Below, in pieces: positions 1 to 6,281 of a DNA stretch of 10,174 bases. A program made the translations under genes and the position numbers. Under the pieces are notes generated by a model that ran no database searches, had not been told where the DNA came from, and was given only the letters and a program-made list of their open reading frames with translations. Position 1 is the stretch's first letter. The number at the start of each line of letters is the position of its first letter. Source of the stretch: Akkermansiaceae bacterium (GTDB lineage: Bacteria; Verrucomicrobiota; Verrucomicrobiia; Verrucomicrobiales; Akkermansiaceae); contig JALOTR010000186.1 in assembly GCA_025457805.1 (NCBI GenBank), forward strand, positions 1-10,174, read 5' to 3'.

Positions 1-678
1 GGCATTGCCGATGTTCGCTGCGGCGCTGTTGCCTGGAGTAATCGCGTGGATTCCTCCAGTCAGATTGATGGCGGCGGTGTTGAAATTACCAATATTGTTT
101 GTGAATGTGCCACCAGTGAGATTGAGGGTGCCCGCACCGCTTAGCTGCCACTGAGGATTGTTGCTCGCGGTGGTGCCGCCACCAAGGTTGAGTGTGCCGC
201 CTGAGCCAATGCTTACGTTTGCAGAAGTGTTGTGGGCATAACGAAGAATCGAGTTGATGGTGGCGGTCTTGCCGGCGGCCACGCTGATGGAGCCACTCGT
301 GGTGGTTGTCGGCATCAGTGCCAGGGTGCTGCCGGTGATCTGATAGCCGCTGCTGTTGAAGGTGATCGCTTCGGCGGCCATTTGCGCGGCGAGCGTGACG
401 ACATACTGGTTGAGCGTCCCGTCTGTACCGGCAAAGATGGCGTCGTTGCTGGCGTCGGTGGCGCTTGTCTGGCTCCAGATCACGTTCGACCCTGCATTGT
501 TCCAGACGGTGTTTCCTCCGGTGAGATTCCAGTTGCCACTGCCGGCGGTGACGGTCGCGCCGTCGCCTGTAGCCGTATCCCAAGTCAAGGTCGCGGCGTT
601 GGAAGCCGCCAAAGACCAGGTGAGAAACACGGCGGATGCGGCGAGCCCTTTCAGTGATGATGCGAATCTGGGTTTCAT
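1..678 (-). CDS. Autotransporter-associated beta-strand repeat protein, N-terminal part (cut by window edge)
   Basis: The frame is open from an ATG at 678 to the left edge (226 codons), so the C-terminus lies outside. Residues 1-28 are a good Sec signal peptide: basic start (MKPR, K10), hydrophobic core (AASAVFLTWSLAA) and an A-x-A type cleavage site near SNAA. The mature protein opens with TLTWDTATGDG...GSGNWN, then ASNDAIFAG, AITFNSSGYQITG and repeated GTLNLGGG / GTLNLTGG segments. This Gly/Thr/Asn/Ser-rich pattern is typical of the autotransporter-associated beta-strand repeat family, whose members form long extracellular beta-helices. The complete protein is probably much longer, and Verrucomicrobial members often end in an autotransporter or PEP-CTERM-type sorting domain, which cannot be seen here. 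No Shine-Dalgarno precedes the ATG; the start is chosen because the signal peptide begins there. It is transcribed divergently from the mannosidase gene. Ligand and exact role are unknown. Confidence 0.85.
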   Translation of the reverse strand, partial: MKPRFASSLKGLAASAVFLTWSLAASNAATLTWDTATGDGATVTAGSGNWNLTGGNTVWNNAGSNVIWSQTSATDASNDAIFAGTDGTLNQYVVTLAAQMAAEAITFNSSGYQITGSTLALMPTTTTSGSISVAAGKTATINSILRYAHNTSANVSIGSGGTLNLGGGTTASNNPQWQLSGAGTLNLTGGTFTNNIGNFNTAAINLTGGIHAITPGNSAAANIGNA

Positions 679-871
679 GAGTGGATGGGTTGGATCGTTG
701 TGGAAACCAGAACAAGCCACCGTGTCATTCGATGGCTTGCGGATCCGATGGGTTTGGAGTGCGACTGAGGAATTGGCGGCTGTTCGTATCGTTTCGATCT
801 CTTGCCCGTCCTTGCATGGCGACACGCTTGTGATGGGTTGCGACCTTCCGTGCGGGTCAGGCACCAATTGC

Positions 872-883
872 GGAAACGTTTAA
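872..883. promoter_or_regulatory. Possible LacI-family-like operator (AAACGTTT core)
   Basis: The sequence GGAAACGTTTAA contains the perfect 8-bp palindrome AAACGTTT at 874-881. LacI/GalR-family regulators, which often control sugar-utilisation genes, bind palindromes with a central CG such as GAAAnCGnTTTC. The site lies about 170-220 bp upstream of the candidate mannosidase starts and about 195 bp upstream of the divergent gene. The palindrome does not extend beyond 8 bp, and one of that size is expected by chance in a region this long, so this is only a candidate. Confidence 0.2.
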
Positions 884-923
884 TCGTTCTGTTCCTCGGC
901 TCAAGAATATTCTCTAAATTTTT

Positions 924-946
924 TCCAGGCGGAGATTTGGCCTGGA
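924..946. repeat. Inverted repeat, 7-bp arms (TCCAGGC / GCCTGGA)
   Basis: Arms at 924-930 and 940-946 are perfectly complementary around a 9-nt spacer (931-939). A run of six T lies immediately before the left arm on the plus strand. No T-run follows the hairpin in either transcription direction, so it does not look like an intrinsic terminator. Because it sits in a divergent promoter region, a protein-binding site or a 5'-leader hairpin for the mannosidase mRNA is possible. A stem of this size can arise by chance. Confidence 0.25.
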
Positions 947-1100
947 TCGGCAGTTTCAGACTCCCATCCCGAACCGCGGGGAACGATCCATCCGCACAAA
1001 TTGTGATTTATCGTTTACTCAAAACTGAACCCATGGCAGTTTGTCCATGACCGCGAGCGCATCGCGGGAGATTATCGCCAATCCAGATCCCCTGTTTCTC

Positions 1101-3386
1101 ATGCCAAAAACTGTTGTTCACCTCATCGCCAATGCTCACCTTGATCCGATTTGGCTGTGGAATTGGCAGGCCGGTGCCGATGAGGCGCTTGCCACATTCC
1201 GCTCGGCTGTGGACAGGTGTCATGAATATCCGGAGTTCCGCTACACCCGGGGAGAGGCATGGCTTTACCAGTGGATCGAAGATCTCGACCCGGGGCTTTT
1301 TGCTGCTGTGCGCGAGTTGGTGGAGGCGGGGCGCTGGTCGATTGCGGGCGGGCAATGGATTCAGCCGGATGCAAACCTTCCGACAGCGGCTGGCTGGCGC
1401 AAGCAGATCGCACTGGGGCAACGATACTTCAAGGATCGGTTCGGCATCAGTCCGACGATCGGCTACAATGTGGACACCTTCGGCCATCCGGCCACGCTGC
1501 CGGACTTGCTGCACGAAGTTGGCTACCGGGGCTATGTTTTCCACCGTCCGAACGAAAGCCAGGTCCACTTGCCAGCGCAGACCTTCCGCTGGCGGGGGAC
1601 AGGCGGCGCGGAAATTCTCGGTTTCCGGATTGCTCCGGCCTATGTCACGCGGAGTGACGATCTTCACGGGCAGATCGACCTGACCGTGAAGGCAGCCGAC
1701 CCATCTTTTGGCCATACGATGATGTTTTACGGTCTTGGCAACCACGGGGGTGGACCGACCAAGGCCAACATCGAGTGGCTGCTCGAGCACCGAAACGCCT
1801 TCGAAGGTGTCGAGCTGCGCTTCAGCACTGTCGATGACTTTTATGTCGAGGCCGAGGCACGCCGCGATCTGGTGCCGGTGGTGGACTACGAACTGCAGAA
1901 AACCTTTCCCGGCTGTTACAGTGTGATGCATGACATCAAGCAGGTGCAGCACCGTGGCGAACGACTGCTCGAACAAGCGGAAGAACTTGCACTGGCCTTC
2001 GGCATCGATGAGGCCGGAACCCTGGCATCGATCGCACGCATCGACGAGGCATGGAAGGATCTGGCCTTCACGCAATTCCACGACATCCTGGCGGGCACGA
2101 GCGTGCCATCGTCCTACATTTCAACCCGCAACATGCAGGGGCGCGCGTGCATCGCCGGCGAGGAGGAAGTCGTCCGCATCACCCGTCGGCATGCGCGCAC
2201 GGCATTGCCCGGCGAGGATGTGCAGCGTCTGGTGCTGCTCAATGGATCTGCGCACGATTTCGACGGGCACATCGAGTGCGAGCCCTTCATCGACTTCGAC
2301 GATTGGCGCGACCGCTGGTTTGCCGATGAAAACGGCCAGCCGGTGCCCTTCCAACTCGTGGTCTCGGAACCGAACGCGGGCGCGATGATCCACCGCGCGG
2401 TGCTGCCGGTGAACATCCCCGCCCGAGGTCGGCGGGTTCTCAAACTGCTGGATGGTGCCCCGTCCCCAACTCCCCAGCCTGAGATTCCTGTCATGGTGAA
2501 CCATCAGTCCATCACCAGTGGCGGACTTTCCATCGAAACAGGACCCGCGGGAATTGCCTCGATGAAATGGAAGGGCCGCGAGCTGTTAGGAGCGGAAGGG
2601 CTTTCCCTGCATCTCCGCGAGGAGCATGGCGACACCTGGGTGTTTCACCAGACGGGATTCAACGAAGACATCACCTGCCGCCTTGGGAATCTCGACTGGA
2701 CCGTGGAGGATTCCGGTCCGCTGCGGGCACGGGCCTTCGCCGACCAAATCCTCGGCAACTCGCGAATCCGGCTGGCTGTGACGATCTATGAGGGCAAACC
2801 CGAGGTTCATCTGCACTTGCAGGTCGTTTTTTCCGAGCGCCACAAGATGCTGCAAATGCCCATCCAACTCGCCGCACCACCGAGTGGCTGGACCAGCGGA
2901 TTGGCCGGAGGAAATGTCAAACGCAAGGCCGGTCCCGATGAGATGCCGTTTTGCGGATGGGACAGCGTGCAGGCAGAAGCTTATAACATCAGCCTGCACA
3001 CGCCCGATGCCTACAGCTCGCGGCTTCATGGTGACACCTGGCAGTTCTCCTTGCTTCGTTCGCCATTGATGGCATGGACCGGCGACAGCGAACTGCCGCC
3101 GGCCTTCTCCCGCCGCCACTCGGACCAAGGGTGGCACGATTTCCATTTCATCCTGCGCGTCGATGAGGCGCTCGACCCGGTGCGCTGCGAGCAGGTCTCC
3201 GACCACCAGGCCAAGCCGCCGGTGGCATTCGATCACTACGTCGGCATGAACCGCCCGGCCTGGGGCAACGCGCCACCGCGCCGCTTGTGGACGCCCGACA
3301 TTCCCCACGCCCGCAGCCTCGGCCACATGAAGCATCTCGACACCATCGCCAGCGAAGGCCGCAATTGGGAGGAGTCGCCTGACTAG
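1101..3386 (+). CDS. Glycoside hydrolase family 38-type alpha-mannosidase
   Basis: The predicted enzyme hydrolyses alpha-linked mannose with retention of configuration, using a divalent metal (zinc in characterised GH38 enzymes). From ATG 1101 it has 761 residues. The N-terminus reads MPKTVVHLIANAHLDPIW; H13 and D15 fit the first two metal ligands. GYNVDTFGHP carries the expected nucleophile, D125. NHGGGPT (about 214-220) matches the family's DHGGGPT with Asn in place of the first Asp. TQFHDILAG supplies the last metal ligand, H327. GGQWIQPDANLP (about 83-94) also fits the catalytic domain. The C-terminal half is the expected beta-sandwich region. No signal peptide or membrane segment is visible, so a cytoplasmic enzyme acting on imported oligosaccharides is likely. 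In-frame starts at TTG 1041 and ATG 1047 would add 18-20 residues; I prefer 1101 because family members usually begin just before the NAHLD motif. No clear Shine-Dalgarno supports any start. The gene stands alone on its strand, converging with the unknown secreted gene at 3418. Confidence 0.9.
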   Translation: MPKTVVHLIANAHLDPIWLWNWQAGADEALATFRSAVDRCHEYPEFRYTRGEAWLYQWIEDLDPGLFAAVRELVEAGRWSIAGGQWIQPDANLPTAAGWRKQIALGQRYFKDRFGISPTIGYNVDTFGHPATLPDLLHEVGYRGYVFHRPNESQVHLPAQTFRWRGTGGAEILGFRIAPAYVTRSDDLHGQIDLTVKAADPSFGHTMMFYGLGNHGGGPTKANIEWLLEHRNAFEGVELRFSTVDDFYVEAEARRDLVPVVDYELQKTFPGCYSVMHDIKQVQHRGERLLEQAEELALAFGIDEAGTLASIARIDEAWKDLAFTQFHDILAGTSVPSSYISTRNMQGRACIAGEEEVVRITRRHARTALPGEDVQRLVLLNGSAHDFDGHIECEPFIDFDDWRDRWFADENGQPVPFQLVVSEPNAGAMIHRAVLPVNIPARGRRVLKLLDGAPSPTPQPEIPVMVNHQSITSGGLSIETGPAGIASMKWKGRELLGAEGLSLHLREEHGDTWVFHQTGFNEDITCRLGNLDWTVEDSGPLRARAFADQILGNSRIRLAVTIYEGKPEVHLHLQVVFSERHKMLQMPIQLAAPPSGWTSGLAGGNVKRKAGPDEMPFCGWDSVQAEAYNISLHTPDAYSSRLHGDTWQFSLLRSPLMAWTGDSELPPAFSRRHSDQGWHDFHFILRVDEALDPVRCEQVSDHQAKPPVAFDHYVGMNRPAWGNAPPRRLWTPDIPHARSLGHMKHLDTIASEGRNWEESPD

Positions 3387-3390
3387 TCAG
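3379..3390. repeat. 12-bp perfect palindrome at the mannosidase stop codon
   Basis: CTGACTAGTCAG reads the same on both strands and includes the TAG stop of the mannosidase gene (3384-3386). It lies at the edge of the 31-bp gap between two convergent genes. It has no loop and no following T-run, so it is not a standard terminator. No other terminator is visible in 3387-3417; a weak GTGA/TCAC stem near 3394-3408 is too short to count. Confidence 0.35.
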
Positions 3391-3417
3391 TCGCGTGAAG
3401 AAACGTCACCTTTCGAA

Positions 3418-4071
3418 TCATTCGTCCACCGCGCGATAGGTGATTTTGCCATTGGAACGGGCCGTGAATATCACATAGCCGCGTTTGGGATTGGCCATCA
3501 ACCAGCGGGTGGAAGCGAAAATTTTGTCTCCTGACTCGCTGCGGGTGCTCATGATGACTTTGCAGAAGCCACTGCCAAGCGGTCCGGAAGGTCGCGATTT
3601 CACGGATGCTCCGGCCTCAACCACGACTTCGGTATCGCCAAGCTTCAGGACCAAGGTTTCCTTCGAAAGATTGACGAAATGATAATCGCCGGGTTTGAAG
3701 GAGTTATCGTCAAGCCTGAGCACCGTGGGGGTGAAGCCTTCCGGATCCTTCGGAGCAAGCAGCACCGCAAAAGTGCGCCCTTGATCGGGAATAATGATAT
3801 CAGACATAGGCACATCATTGCCGGGAGCCTTGAGCACGACCTCGCGGTGGGACACCTCTATTGGCGCGGTGAATGCGGACGAAGGCAGGTCGAACTCATC
3901 GGATTTTCCGCCTGTTGTTTCGAGATATACTTTTGGCGGGTCCTGAGTGACCTCGCAGGCGAGCAGACGCAGGGCGATGCTTTTCCCGGGTTTGTCCGCT
4001 CCCTGGACTGGACGAGTGGAAATGTGAAGGAGGATCGCAACAAGGAAAAGCAGCGGAAGGCGGAGTATCAT
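3418..4071 (-). CDS. Secreted protein of unknown function, second of a tandem paralogous pair
   Basis: This 217-residue protein has an N-terminal signal peptide (MILRLPLLFLVAILLHIS, cleavage probably near VQGA, residue 25) and no other membrane segment, so it is exported. I do not recognise the family. It is a diverged paralogue of the protein encoded at 4105-4785. Both share IPDQGRTF / LPEQGKDF (residues 94-102) and then align without gaps from about residue 128: N134, S136, L144-G145, F185-A186, T188-R189-W190, R197, Y199-V200, F202, G208 and a final YxAVDE (212-217). By hand count 25 of the last 87 positions are identical. The protein ends exactly at the shared VDE. The composition suggests an all-beta fold (inference). 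The start is 33 bp downstream of the first paralogue's stop, so the two are very likely co-transcribed behind the Verru_Chthon protein A gene. No Shine-Dalgarno is evident; the start is set by the signal peptide. Confidence 0.85.
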   Translation of the reverse strand: MILRLPLLFLVAILLHISTRPVQGADKPGKSIALRLLACEVTQDPPKVYLETTGGKSDEFDLPSSAFTAPIEVSHREVVLKAPGNDVPMSDIIIPDQGRTFAVLLAPKDPEGFTPTVLRLDDNSFKPGDYHFVNLSKETLVLKLGDTEVVVEAGASVKSRPSGPLGSGFCKVIMSTRSESGDKIFASTRWLMANPKRGYVIFTARSNGKITYRAVDE

Positions 4072-4104
4072 GGGACGAGCGGGTTGAGGTTTCTCAGAAG
4101 GGAT

Positions 4105-4785
4105 TCATTCGGCAGCCGCTACGGGTGTCAGGATTTCGTCCACTGCCTGATAGGAAAGGCGGCCGGTCTCGCTGCGGTAGAAAAACACATAACAACGGCT
4201 CGCGTCCCGGTGCGGCCAGCGGGTGTTGGCGAAGGGGCGCGCCTTGTTGTTATCAGGCTGATAGAAGGTGACCTGATAGAATGGCTTGTCGCCGCGAGAA
4301 GGGGCTTTGGTGAACACGGGGACGCGTGGTTTGATGAGCACCTTCGACGCACCGAGGCTGGCTCCGAGAATGCTGTCCGAGGCGTTGAAAAACAGCACAC
4401 AGTCCGCGCCGAAACGGGATTCCCGGGCATTGACGACATGGACCTTGAACATCTCTTTGGCGGGTTCCAGCAGGATGATGAAATCCTTACCTTGTTCCGG
4501 GAGTGAGATTTTGCCAACCGCGCGGTAACCCGACTCCTGTTTCGTGTCCGGGGTCGCCAGGGAGAATTCACGGGCGACGGGCCTGAAGGATTCGCTCAGG
4601 CCGCGCGCGCCAATCTGCACGGCATCACTCACTTTTTCCCCGGACACTGGATGGAGATTGACCACCGGCCCGCCGGGCGCGAGCAGCAAGGCCCGGACAG
4701 CAGGTCCGCCGGACTCTTCGCCCCATGCAGTGCAAGTTGAGAAACATGCGGCGACTGTTAGGGCAATGGTCAATCGGTGAAACAT
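4105..4785 (-). CDS. Secreted protein of unknown function, first of a tandem paralogous pair
   Basis: From ATG 4785 this is a 226-residue protein with a signal peptide (MFHRLTIALTVAACFSTCTA, cleavage near residue 20). The frame stays open upstream to 4968, but that extension overlaps the protein A coding region and would bury the signal peptide, so 4785 is preferred. The family is unknown to me. The C-terminal two thirds match the paralogue at 3418-4071: LPEQGKDF (95-102), FFNAS (132-136), LG (144-145), FANTRW (185-190), CYVFFY (198-203) and YQAVDE (212-217), followed by a short ILTPVAAAE tail missing from the other copy. The start lies 29 bp after the stop of the Verru_Chthon protein A frame, with no terminator between, so one operon is likely. 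A role connected with protein A, such as a periplasmic or surface partner, is inferred from position alone. Confidence 0.87.
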   Translation of the reverse strand: MFHRLTIALTVAACFSTCTAWGEESGGPAVRALLLAPGGPVVNLHPVSGEKVSDAVQIGARGLSESFRPVAREFSLATPDTKQESGYRAVGKISLPEQGKDFIILLEPAKEMFKVHVVNARESRFGADCVLFFNASDSILGASLGASKVLIKPRVPVFTKAPSRGDKPFYQVTFYQPDNNKARPFANTRWPHRDASRCYVFFYRSETGRLSYQAVDEILTPVAAAE

Positions 4786-4814
4786 GGTGAGGGTTGCGTT
4801 TGCGGTCCTTGATT

Positions 4815-6281
4815 TCAGAGGATTTCCCGGGGATTGAGATAACGGAAGGAGAGGATGTTGAAGCGTCGTCCGAAGTTGAGGTTCACCTTGGATCTGGCAA
4901 TGGGCGCGTGGGCCTCGTCCGAGGGATCGACGAAGTCCGGCACGCGCTGGACGACCGCTTCGCACCACGAGCGGGCCAGCACGTTTGTTCCGGATCCGTC
5001 TCTGGCTTCGCCGTAGCCGCGAATCACGAAGGTGTCGCCGCGCACGTTGACCATGGGCCCGAGGCTCGTGAGCAGATCGCCCTGTTTCACATAGCCCGGA
5101 GCACAGACTGACTTGGCCCCGGCCTCTGCCTCGGGAAAGGGGAAACCCTGGGCGGCTGCCTCCGCCACGCTGAGGGCACGCGCACCTTGACGGAAGGCTT
5201 TGTTGATCGAGACCTCCTCGTCATCAAGCGCGCTCTGGAGCGGCCCGGACAGGGCTAGATTCTTGTCATCGCCGGGCCGGCGGTTGATGAAGTCTGCGAT
5301 CGAAAGAAACGGGCCACGCAGGCGCACCTGTTTGACGATTGCTTTGGCAAGTTCCTCGATTTGGTCTTCGTCAAGACTGCGAAAGCCCAGCCACTGGTCA
5401 TTGTCCGCAGTATCCCCGAGGCTGCCATCCTCAATCTCTCCTGCACCCGGCACAAGCAATGCCGCCACAGGTGTTTCCCCGGTTTCTAACAGGTCCGGAT
5501 CTTTCTTGAGGGAAGGCGTGGGACTCACCGGAATCTTGGCCTTCTTGAGACCGGACAGGAAGCTCCGCCACGCCGTCACCGAGGTGGAGTTGACGTTGAA
5601 CATGCCGTCCACCATCAGGCTTGCGGCGATGCGGCTTGCGGCATCGGCGGCAGGTTGATTGGAAGGAAAAATCGCGCTGACAGTTGCCGCCGGGTCGTTT
5701 GTCCACGGCATCATCCGTTCGTTGGGCAGCGCTTCGTGGTTCGGGCCACTGCCTGCGAGGAATGCCTCCAAGCGCTTCTTCTGCTCGCTGTAGGCAGTGG
5801 TGCTATTCTTGTTCGCGGAAGTCGTGCGGGGGGTGATGGAGGAATGGAAATAGGTGTCCCAAAGCGCAAGATTCGCAAGGTAGGAATGATCGGCAGCATC
5901 CCGATTGGCAAGGGTGCCACGGACTGCGGAGGGCGCGAGGAAAGAAGGTGCGAATGAGTTCGAAATGGCATGACTGATCGATGGCTGCATGAACCACGAA
6001 CGTTCTCCCCGCGCCTGACCGAATCTCGTCCCCTCGGCAGCCGCATGTTGCAAGGCACCGAGCGAATGGATCGGTGCCCGCGGGACAGAGCGCGTGATGA
6101 CATGGGACACGCCTCCGGACGCGCCATACTCCGCGCCAAAATATCCGAGACCATTGGCGTCACACTCGATGATCGGGCTGTTCAGGCTGTTCACCCGCCG
6201 CATCCCGATCTGCAAGGGAGATGTGCAAACATGGGATCCGATTCGGTCCGCAAACCGTAAGTGAACACACAAATCGGCCAT
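4815..6281 (-). CDS. Verru_Chthon cassette protein A, C-terminal part (downstream of a frameshift)
   Basis: This 488-codon frame holds the second half of the gene that starts at 8065. Its first 20-odd residues are an out-of-frame reading of sequence that encodes the end of the N-terminal part; true family sequence runs from about residue 23 onward. Family-typical segments in order: GVSHVITRSVPRAP and SLGALQHA (57-80), AISNSFAPSF (105-114), DHSYLANLALWDTYF (131-145), GMFNVNSTSVTAW (226-238), GFRSLDEDQIEELAKAIV (299-316), RGPFLSIADFINR (322-334), and a C-terminus with APGYVKQGDLL, VRGDTFVIRGYGEARD, EAVVQRVPDFVD, and FGRRFNILSFRYLNPREI. The end is therefore intact. An ATG exists at 6281, but independent translation is doubtful. 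Together with the N-terminal part the restored protein would be about 1,080 residues. The gene is followed 29 bp later by the first unknown secreted paralogue. Confidence 0.85.
   Translation of the reverse strand: MADLCVHLRFADRIGSHVCTSPLQIGMRRVNSLNSPIIECDANGLGYFGAEYGASGGVSHVITRSVPRAPIHSLGALQHAAAEGTRFGQARGERSWFMQPSISHAISNSFAPSFLAPSAVRGTLANRDAADHSYLANLALWDTYFHSSITPRTTSANKNSTTAYSEQKKRLEAFLAGSGPNHEALPNERMMPWTNDPAATVSAIFPSNQPAADAASRIAASLMVDGMFNVNSTSVTAWRSFLSGLKKAKIPVSPTPSLKKDPDLLETGETPVAALLVPGAGEIEDGSLGDTADNDQWLGFRSLDEDQIEELAKAIVKQVRLRGPFLSIADFINRRPGDDKNLALSGPLQSALDDEEVSINKAFRQGARALSVAEAAAQGFPFPEAEAGAKSVCAPGYVKQGDLLTSLGPMVNVRGDTFVIRGYGEARDGSGTNVLARSWCEAVVQRVPDFVDPSDEAHAPIARSKVNLNFGRRFNILSFRYLNPREIL
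6191..6281 (-). other. Frameshift zone joining the two halves of Verru_Chthon protein A
   Basis: The N-terminal frame (codons in register with 8065) stops at 6191-6193. The C-terminal frame is open across the same bases one register away. Family-like sequence switches from the first frame (FTYGLRTESDPMFAHLP) to the second (LQIGMRRVNS, then IIECDANGLGYF). Getting from one to the other needs a -1 step, that is, one base is missing here (or two are extra). Short C runs on the coding strand lie at 6216-6218 and 6234-6236. I found no canonical X-XXY-YYZ slippery heptamer in the right frame. A base-calling error or a recent inactivating mutation is more likely than programmed frameshifting. Confidence 0.75.

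Larger units (their letters stand above)
679..1100. promoter_or_regulatory. Divergent intergenic region between the beta-strand-repeat gene and the mannosidase gene
   Basis: This 422-bp stretch separates two divergently oriented genes and must carry promoters for both. It has no convincing gene; the frames open across it do not resemble any protein I know. The most AT-rich part is about 874-925 (AAACGTTTAATCGTT, then AAGAATATTCTCTAAATTTTTT), a plausible place for promoter elements, but I could not pair a -35 and a -10 box convincingly in either direction. Small inverted repeats occur at 874-881, 924-946 and 995-1005 (CACAA-A-TTGTG). A second AT-rich patch at 998-1024 lies just before the mannosidase gene. 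If the mannosidase starts at ATG 1047 rather than ATG 1101, the region ends at 1046. Confidence 0.5.

Noticed and set aside
86..715. A 209-codon minus-strand frame overlapping the beta-strand-repeat protein
   Set aside because: It is very rich in Arg, His and Gln with no domain, whereas the frame starting at 678 gives a signal peptide and family repeats.
924..946. Intrinsic terminator in the divergent intergenic region
   Set aside because: The T-run is before the stem on the plus strand, and neither strand has one after it; no gene ends here.
1008..2081. A 357-codon open frame on the minus strand opposite the mannosidase gene
   Set aside because: It is entirely antisense to strongly recognisable GH38 catalytic sequence and has no recognisable domain; GC-rich codon use leaves such frames open.
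3387..3417. Bidirectional terminator between the convergent genes
   Set aside because: The gap has only a 4-bp stem and no T-run; the nearby 12-bp palindrome has no loop.
3679..4506. A 275-codon open frame on the plus strand across both small secreted genes
   Set aside because: It runs antisense to two paralogues that have signal peptides and conserved motifs on the other strand; its own translation has no family resemblance.
6191..6281. Programmed -1 ribosomal frameshifting in protein A
   Set aside because: No canonical slippery heptamer in the correct register was found, and programmed frameshifting is not, to my knowledge, described for this family; error or mutation is simpler.
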